NCBI RefSeq assembly: GCF_051106095.1
Contig: NC_135786.1
Coordinates: 26,315,001-26,379,000, forward strand
DNA length: 64,000 nt
Origin: Pogona vitticeps
Taxonomy: Eukaryota; Chordata; Lepidosauria; Squamata; Agamidae
Reading direction: 5' to 3'
Shown here: positions 56,802-64,000 of the stretch, in pieces
Position numbering within the stretch: the stretch's first letter is position 1
Layout: each line of letters opens with the position of its first letter
The notes under the pieces: model-generated
Told to the model about the DNA's origin: nothing
Databases searched by the model: none
Seen by the model: the letters and a program-made list of their open reading frames with translations, nothing else
Translations under genes and position numbers: made by a program

Positions 56802-58583
56802 TGTCAGACAATGCATGACAATTCTGTGCTGTCTCTGTATCAAATCCCACCCACTGGGAGGTTTCTACTTTTTTTGTTGTGGGATTCATTGCACAACAAT
56901 TGCAGTGGTGTCCTGTGTGCACGCCTGTACTGATGCATTTTTTGTTAAGCCACCTTGTGTTTCTTCCACCAGTGATGTTGTTTGCCTTTATGTTCCTTTA
57001 ATTTTTTTAATTAGTGAGTGGAATGCTGGTGCACTGGAAAACGTATGTCATCAGCCTCGGCACTTCACTTATTTGCAGATCCTTCCACCAGGCGGTGCTC
57101 CTTCCCCTGAACCCTTTCATGTTTTCCTCTTGGGGAACCTCGTGGTAGGCTGCAATGAAAACAAAGCCCAACTATGAGTTTCTCTGCTGCAAGAGGTAGC
57201 AGAGAAACTTGTACCCATGAAGGAAATGTTGCTGAAACATCAATGTAATAAAATTTATTTTTTTAAAAAGGAAAAAGGAACCTCAGAGACATAAATAGCC
57301 AAGAGGGAAATATTCTGGTACTGAAGTTTAGCTGGTCATTATCACATCAAATTTACAGAAATGTTTCAGTAATTCAAAAACATATCAGAACATATACCCT
57401 GGAATATATGCCACATGACTGAAATCCATTATTGCTCAGGGAGTAAAAGATGCAAGAAAAAAGGGGGATATTTTGCCGGTGTGACCATGGCCTTAGAACA
57501 GGCTGTAAGATGAGATCCTATGCTTTAGGACAGCCTTCCCCATCATAAACATTTCCAGACATGTTGGACTCTACCATCCGTATGGTTTTTATTATTATTA
57601 CAAATAAGGGGGGGGGGAATAAAAACTTTAAAATGACAAAAGAGAACACTTTTTAAGGAGTTGTTTCTCTGCTGCACAAGTCACTGAGAGTCTGGTGAAA
57701 ACCGACATGCCATTATCTGCCCAGGATAAAATAATGATTGTTAACATCTTTGTTAACGTAGAATGCAACATGCAAGATGCTTCATCTCGAAAAGGTGAGG
57801 GTGACATTTGCTATCTTTCCTTGGAAGTGAAAAGACTCTTATCTCAGCACAAAACAAGTGTCCTTTAAGAAGAAAAGCAAAGACTCTCTCTTATTCATGC
57901 AATTTTGTTTAATTTGAGCTAAAAAAAATTTGTAGTCTTCTGTTGTTGACAATACCACAAAATTCCTCATCCTTTTGTGGAACAAAGATTAAAATGTTGT
58001 GGTCCCCCAACCTCATTTGTGAGGATGAGAAAAACAAGAACTATTTACTATCCTCTCAGTTTTTAAACTAATAATTTAACTAATGGATTGTTTTATGCAA
58101 TTTGGTGAATTAAACCACATTGTTCGTTCAGCAGCATTAAAAACAATAAATTAATCTTCTTATTTACAGCAGACAACATTAATAAATCTATTTTACAACT
58201 AACATCCCATGCTCTAGTTGGTGTTTCTCTTCTCATGGGAAGGAGAACACTAAGTCAATGAGCAGAACAGACTTTGCAATAGAACTGTCCTTTTCCTTCA
58301 AGGTTAAACCCTGCTACGTATTGGACAGTTGTCTTGGGCACCTAATATTGGGTGTCAGAAAAGGACAACCAAATATTATTTATTTAATTTGTTGCTAACA
58401 CTATTTTTATAGCCAAGGGAGGTGTTTGTCGGGCATTCTGCTATTCTAACTTGAGGAACTTTGGGCAAAAATAATCATTTTGTGCTCTTCCTTAGTTTCC
58501 CCTGGGGTGGGACCAGATGGGATGTCAATGCAAGGTTTTCTGTACCACACCTTGTCATTTTTCTCCAGCTGAAATTATAGTCC

Positions 58584-58901
58584 TCATTCACAAAGCAATG
58601 TTTGGTTACCTCTACTGACCCTCATTAAAGACTTCCAAGATGGTCCCAGACTGGACTTGTTCAGCACCAGGAATCCTGCATCCTCAGTCACAGGAATTGT
58701 GGCCAGTACTGAAATGACTGTTGTGGTGATCCCCTTTGTTGCCCCTTTATTTCCTTTGGGCTCCACAAAGGTAAACACGCCTTTTTCCTTCTTTTCGCTG
58801 CCACCAGGTATTTCTCCTAATATCACTACAATTCCGCCACACAGGAGCTGCTCATATAACTTAGGAATCAGGGGTTTGATCAAATATTCTTTTATTAACA
58901 A
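58584..58901 (-). other. Unrecognised open frame, 105 codons
   Basis: From ATG at 58901: MLIKEYLIKPLIPKLYEQLL, then CGGIVVILGEIPGG..., TTTVISVLATIPVTEDAGF and so on. The glycine/valine-rich composition is protein-like, but no family is recognised. It could be a remnant of a mobile element. Confidence 0.25.
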
Positions 58902-60216
58902 ACAAAATCATAAGGAGAATCAAATATATAACTGTGTCAGGCATGCATATATTAGATCATGTATTCAATCACTGGTATTTCTCATGTTATGCTTATGTGT
59001 TCATTCCTGCTTGTTCAATATATTTTACTCTTTCAATTTCCTTTCTTAACCCCTTTTTAGCTATTCCTAAACCCTAGCACTCTCTCCCCATCTTCTTGTC
59101 CCTAATTCTCCCTATCCTGATCTCATTCCAACTGTCTCTCACTGTCCCTTCCAACTCTCTGTCCTTTTTGCTCCGCTCTTCCTGCTCTATCCTCTGATTG
59201 ACAGGCAAGAATGATGTCATCTTTTGGATTCCGCTACAACTGTTTCCAGGGTACTAGAACAGGAAAGTCATTCCTCTGGGGTGCAGGAGGGACGGCAGTG
59301 ACAAGGAATTGTTGTTGAAAGCACGTGGCTAAATAATGAGTTCCCTTACCAGCAACCTAGAGAGGATGGGAGTTATAGGTGAGAGGCACCAAGGCTGCTT
59401 ATTCTGCCAGAGGTGGGGGGCAAGGGGGGCCCTAACACTGACATATCATCTCCTTCCCACCTCTAGTCCTTGCACCTTGTTTCCAGAGGTGAGAGGAAAG
59501 CAGCAGTGGAATGCACCCTAAAGCAAACACATTCATGTTTAATGGAAAGCATGAGAAGACAGTTGACAACATGACCCTGACAAAACTGCAGTAGGGAAGA
59601 GTCTATGCCCCCCCCCCGGGAACTGCACCAAAGAAGCAGCCTCTATTTTCAGTGCAACAACTGCAGCAGCAACAGCTTCAGCCCTCTGAATCTGGTGCTT
59701 TGGGAGAAAAATATTTTTCTTTTTTTGCCAAGGACAATAGCCTCACCAGTGACTGTTGTCACAGCATCAGTGGCTGAAAGGCTAGACATAGCCAATACAA
59801 TAAGGAAAAAATATCACCTCCCCCATGAGGTTCCCTCCCCCTCGCACTCATCAGAATTGCACTACTTTCTCCTTTCTTTTGTGTTTTCAAAACCTGCTGC
59901 TAGTGCTGGCTGTTAGCATTTTTATTGGTCCTGGAAGCTTCCTGGGTTGAGACTAAGCATGCGTGCAAGGCAGGCATGTTCAGCTCCTCCCTAAGTGATT
60001 AGAGAAGGAGAGAAGAAACGGAAGATGCTGTTGCTCATAAAAAACCCAATTAGACATGGTTTGTCTTTGCGTTTACTGTTCTGAATCGGGCTCTAGGTGA
60101 TCACTGTATCTCTTACCCAATATAGTGCCAAGACAGTGCTTTTTTTAAAAAAGGGGGAACTTTATTTTAAGAGATGTTGACCCCAGGGGTATGAGCTTGA
60201 AGGATGTAATACTGAC

Positions 60217-60239
60217 CCATCCCATCCCATCCCATCCCG
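60217..60239. repeat. Short (CCCAT)n run
   Basis: Four to five CCCAT units. Confidence 0.9.
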
Positions 60240-60429
60240 CTGAACATGTCACCCTCAAGGTGATCAGGGCATGCCCCACCACCACCCCAGAGGACTGATA
60301 CAGGCAATTAACACAGGTTGGAAAGTGAGGCAAAGGAGTGAGAGTGGAAATGCTACCCAAAGGTGACAGTGCCTTTCCCTCCGTCCATCCAAATTAACAG
60401 TGAGAACTGAAGTACAAATATGAGAATCT

Positions 60430-60500
60430 TAGAACTGCAGAGCTGGAAGGGACCCTATGGATCGGGTCCAGAGCCTGTCAAGGAGGCACTGAGGGGAAAT
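60430..60500 (+). mobile_element. SINE-like fragment, same family as 27407
   Basis: ttagaactgcagagctggaa-gggaccctatggatc...caaggaggcactgagg. Confidence 0.6.
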
Positions 60501-60589
60501 GAAAAGATACAAATACGTATCCGTCTGGTGGCACTCCTAGTGCTTCTCCTGGGTGAAAGGGGTTTCATTTGAGGATATTTTCAAGGCAT

Positions 60590-60760
60590 TCATATCCAAC
60601 TGGCTACAAAAGATAATGATATTAGAAAAGCTTGAAGGCAGCAGGAAAAGAGGATGACCAAACTTAAGACGGATTGACTCAGTAATGGAAGACGTGGCCT
60701 TGAGTTTGCAAGAGCAGAGCAGGGCTGTCAATGGCATGGCATTTTGTAGGCCACTTATTT
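60590..60760 (+). mobile_element. Possible LINE ORF C-terminal remnant
   Basis: aagcttgaaggcagcaggaa-aagaggatgacc...ttaagacggattgactcagt resembles the G-x-RKRGRPKLRWIDS region found at the C-terminus of some LINE ORFs. Family not resolved. Confidence 0.35.
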
Positions 60761-61233
60761 TGTAGGGTTGTCATTCAAGGAACAACGTGAGAGTACATGA
60801 CAGCAACAGACAGCCAAATACAAAAGAGGTGGGAGGAAGACAGTTTGGGATGTATGGAGAGATCTCTGGGTGGTATGTATTAGATCAGCAAGGGTTTTTG
60901 ACTCCCAATTGTTCAGCAATAGCAACAAATAATTTCTCTCTTTTCCTTGAATTTGGGTGATGGAGAAAATTTGGGATAACCTGTGGTGGATTTTTATGTG
61001 AATTGACTGAGAGTTCAATTCCCTGCTGATACTGAAATAAATTCCTGAACTTTTCCTGTTAATCAGAGCCATAATTCTAACTGCATGTTTTTCACAATTG
61101 ATTCTGGCTGATGATAATAATAAACACATTTAAGAATCTGACAAATTTAAAAATCAGATTATAACAGCCCTATAATCTGGACTGTAGAGCCCCTGGGTAT
61201 GTCCAATTATATAGCCCTGTTTCTTAATGAAAT

Positions 61234-61490
61234 AAAAATTATGTGCCATCATGTCAATTCTGATTTGAGGTGACCCTTCCCATGGTTTTCTAGGCACATA
61301 GTACTACTAAGTGTTTTACTGTTGTTCTAGGATCATGGAGCTTACTCAAAGCCACACAGGTGGCAAGGCACTTAACCCACTTGCACATGCTTCAAGTAAT
61401 CTCTGCTAACCATTTTTCCTGTGGAGATTCGAACTCTTGGTTCTGCAGCCAGGTGTACCCACCCACTGAGTACACCAGATTTCTTAGTAA
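61234..61490 (-). mobile_element. tRNA-related SINE copy
   Basis: On + tgtgccatcatgtcaattct...tttctaggcacatagtacta...gagattcgaactcttggttc...actgagtacacca; head at the high end. Confidence 0.7.
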
Positions 61491-61622
61491 AATACATAGA
61501 TGTATTCTAGGATATTTGTGGTATTTCTTTGTATTTTGCCTGGCCAAACACTGACTTCAGTACATAGGCTATTTATATATACTGTAGGCTATTATAAAGG
61601 CTACAGTATATAGGCTACCATA

Positions 61623-61928
61623 GGGACGTGGTGGTGCTGCGGGCTAAACCGCAGAAGCCTGTGCTGCAGGGTCAGTGAACTTGTCCCATCGCTTGTCCCA
61701 TCTCTCGCCAACCTAGCGGTTTGAAAGCATGCAAATGCAAGTAAATAGGGACCACCACAGTGGGAAGGTAACAGCGTTCCGTGTCTAAGTCGCACTGGCC
61801 ATGTGACCACGGAAGATTGTCTTTGGACAAAATGCTGACTCTATGGCTTGGAAACAGGGATGAGCACTGCCCCCTAGAGTCGAGCACGACTGGACAAAAA
61901 TTGTCAGGGGGAACCTTTGCCTTTACCT
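61623..61928 (+). mobile_element. Sauria-type SINE, full length with target duplication
   Basis: Head GGGACGTGGTGGTGCTGCGG (box A region), BovB-like 3' part ccctagagtcgagcacgact, tail ggaacctttgcctttacc. Flanked by TATATAGGCTAC on both sides (about 61605-61616 and 61927-61938). Confidence 0.9.
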
Positions 61929-62212
61929 ATATAGGCTACTAGTACAGCAGGGATAAGCAGACTAGTGCCTGGGCCCCATCCCCAGATCTTTTCTTATTCA
62001 AATTCATAGAAATGACCAGTGCCACTCAAATACTTGCATACAATTGTTGGCTTCACCTTGACCCACTGAACCATTTGCTGGACACTGTCAACAATTAGTT
62101 GGCTGGAAAGCTCTCTTAGTTAGGTTAGGCCTCTGATTCCTTACTGTACCTCCCAAGAAAGGATCCAGCCTGTGTTGGCATGGGCAAACTGCACTGTTAC
62201 TGGGAGCTCCCA

Positions 62213-62325
62213 GAAGAGGGGAATGACAAATCACCACTGAGTACTCTCTACCTAGAAAACCCGGGAAAGGTTGCCATAATTTGGAATCAACTGGAAAAGC
62301 ATGGAATTATTATGAAGTCAATATT
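62213..62325 (+). mobile_element. tRNA-related SINE, 3' end only
   Basis: agaggggaatgacaaatcacc...tacctagaaaacccgggaaa...ttgccataatttggaatcaa: the + orientation of the 3' part of the family at 43715. Confidence 0.6.
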
Positions 62326-62929
62326 TACATAAATTCTGTTGATTCAGTGAGCCTACCCTAATTGGGACTAACAACCGGCTTTAGGCCAAGCTCTCCAGAA
62401 ATATTTTGTAATATTGTTTGTCACATATTTACATATTTGGAATATGTAATACAGGATAAACACATGTTTAATTGGAACTTGCACAGATGTTTCCAGCAGA
62501 TTTTTCTCTAAAAAAGAAGTTGAGCACATCAAATAATACACTTCTTTGTGAAAGGATTTTCAGATGAGCTTCCTGTAAAAGGTGAGAGGAAGTGATTTAT
62601 AAACCTTCTTCTCTGTAGCCAAGCATCCATTTATAGGCATGCATAGAAATGCCACTTAGAGCAACGTAGCTACATGGCTTTCTGAACAAAGTTGACATTA
62701 GCTTTGCAGGTGGACATAGCCAGGAAAAGAGATTAACACCTAATCAATACTCAGGAAGTCAGAAAGAGAAGTCCATTTATATGTTCCACATGACAGGCCA
62801 AGAAGGTTTCAGTTTTAAATAAACTCACCATCTTGGCTCTATTATTAATCCACTGGCTTTTGTAGTGAAAAAAATTTCCACCATTTAGGTTAGGATGAAT
62901 CTATGTAAACCTACATTATATTTAATGGA

Positions 62930-64000
62930 TGTTAAAAAGGTAGTAAAGAGGGTGATGGCCGACCAGCTTCAGGCCCTACTGGATGAAACCAACGCTCTAG
63001 ATCCATTTCAGTCGGGCTTCAGGCCGCATCACAGCATGGAAATGCCATTGGTCACCCTGCTAAATGACCTATTGAGGGAGCCTGATAGTGGCAAAACCTC
63101 CTTGTTGGTCCTCCTTGACATCTCATCTGCCTTTGATACCATCGACCACAGTATCCTCATGGGGAGGCTCTCCGGTTGGAGATAGGTGGTCTCACTTTTG
63201 CTTGGTTCTGGCCCTTCTTGAAGGTTTGTCCCCAGAGAGTACAGCTTAGGGAGAATGTATTGGTCCTGTGGTTCCTCAGTTGCGCAGTTCTGCAGGGTTC
63301 AATCATCTCCCCAATGGTGTTTAATATCTATATGAGGCCGCTGGGCGGGGTCATTTGGGGGTGTGGAGCATCGTGTCACCAGTATGCTGATGACACTCAG
63401 CTCTACATCTCCTTTTTTCCATCTGCAGTGGATGCTGTCACATCTCTTGAGAGCTGCCTAGGATGCAGTTGAATGGACTGAGGTTGAACCCAGACAAAAT
63501 GGAGGTCTTGAGGGTGAGTGCTCCTGGCATCAGTAGTTTGGGAAACTCCTCCTCTTCGGGGGGGGCAACCCTCACCACAAAGAGTGTGGTTCGCAGTCTG
63601 GTGGTTTATCTTGATCTGGCACTTACCATGGAGACCCAGGTAGTGTTTGTGGTCCACTCTGCCCATTTACATCTTTGGCGGATTCCTGTCTTGATGTTGT
63701 GTCGCTCACCACCCTTGTCCATGCACTTGTAGTCTTGAGATTAGACCTCTGTAATGCTCTCTGTGTGGGGCTTCCTTTGAGATTGACACGGAAGCTTCAA
63801 ATGGTCCAGAATACGCAGCCAGGTTACTAACTGGGGTGAAAAGATTCCATCATATTTCCCCCACTCTGGCTGCCTTACACTGGCTACCTATCCACTTCCA
63901 CATTGACTTCAAAATTCTTACAATGACATATAAAGCCCCCTTAGCGTAATCACCACCACAGTCTCCATCTGGCCTCCGTCGCCACTGTGTGCTTCATGGG
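62930..64000 (+). mobile_element. L2-like LINE, reverse transcriptase region, runs off the window
   Basis: Frames encode VMADQLQALLDETNALDPF, then QSGFRPHHSMEMPLVTLL and SLLVLLDISSAFDTIDHSIL (motifs 1-3 of reverse transcriptase), then AVLQGSIISPMVFNIYMRPL and HQYADDTQLYI (the YADD catalytic box, 63384-63396), then MQLNGLRLNPDKMEVL. At least two frame changes separate the pieces, so this copy is dead. 5'-truncated near 62930; the 3' end lies outside. Confidence 0.87.

Noticed and set aside
56542-57177. Cys-Val and Thr-His repeat frames on both strands
   Set aside because: They come from the (GT)n microsatellite at 56711-56800.

Overview
The window is vertebrate nuclear DNA, most likely from a squamate reptile (lizard or snake; genus not resolved). 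Two signs point there. First, it holds tRNA-derived SINEs of the Sauria type with a BovB-like tail, together with L2/CR1-like, L1-like and Penelope-like elements and many short hAT and pogo/Tigger-like repeats. Second, the gene order RPN2-GHRH with the two genes tail to tail matches the human 20q11 neighbourhood.

Layout. Positions 1-2139 (+ strand) hold the last three coding exons of GHRH (growth hormone-releasing hormone); the upstream exons lie outside the window. Positions ~3780-39182 (- strand) hold the complete RPN2 gene (ribophorin II, the Swp1-like subunit of oligosaccharyltransferase). It has 17 exons with GT-AG junctions and phases that agree throughout, giving 630 residues. A CpG-rich promoter lies at ~38.9-39.5 kb. 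From 39.5 kb to the right end I find no host gene, only mobile elements and microsatellites. In human, MROH8 lies head to head with RPN2, but I could not identify an exon of it here. The right end runs into a 5'-truncated L2-like LINE (62.9-64.0 kb).

Main observation. The GHRH precursor here looks like a two-hormone precursor. The exon after the GHRH peptide encodes, directly behind an Arg-Arg site, a peptide starting HSDSILMDS that aligns with PACAP/VIP (with one two-residue gap). The same exon aligns with the mammalian GHRH C-peptide (GHRH-RP), sharing a QM-x-L ... AxLQ pattern and the exon boundary. This suggests that the mammalian C-peptide is the worn remnant of a second PACAP-like hormone, and that this animal keeps an intermediate form.

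Other points: a near-consensus ER-stress element (CCAAT-N9-CCACA) upstream of RPN2; a final RPN2 coding exon of only 10 nt behind an ~8.1 kb intron; a transposon lying directly after the GHRH stop codon; several nested insertions that order the repeat families in time; long fold-back repeats; and two near-identical LINE tails in opposite orientation around a (GATA)n tract.
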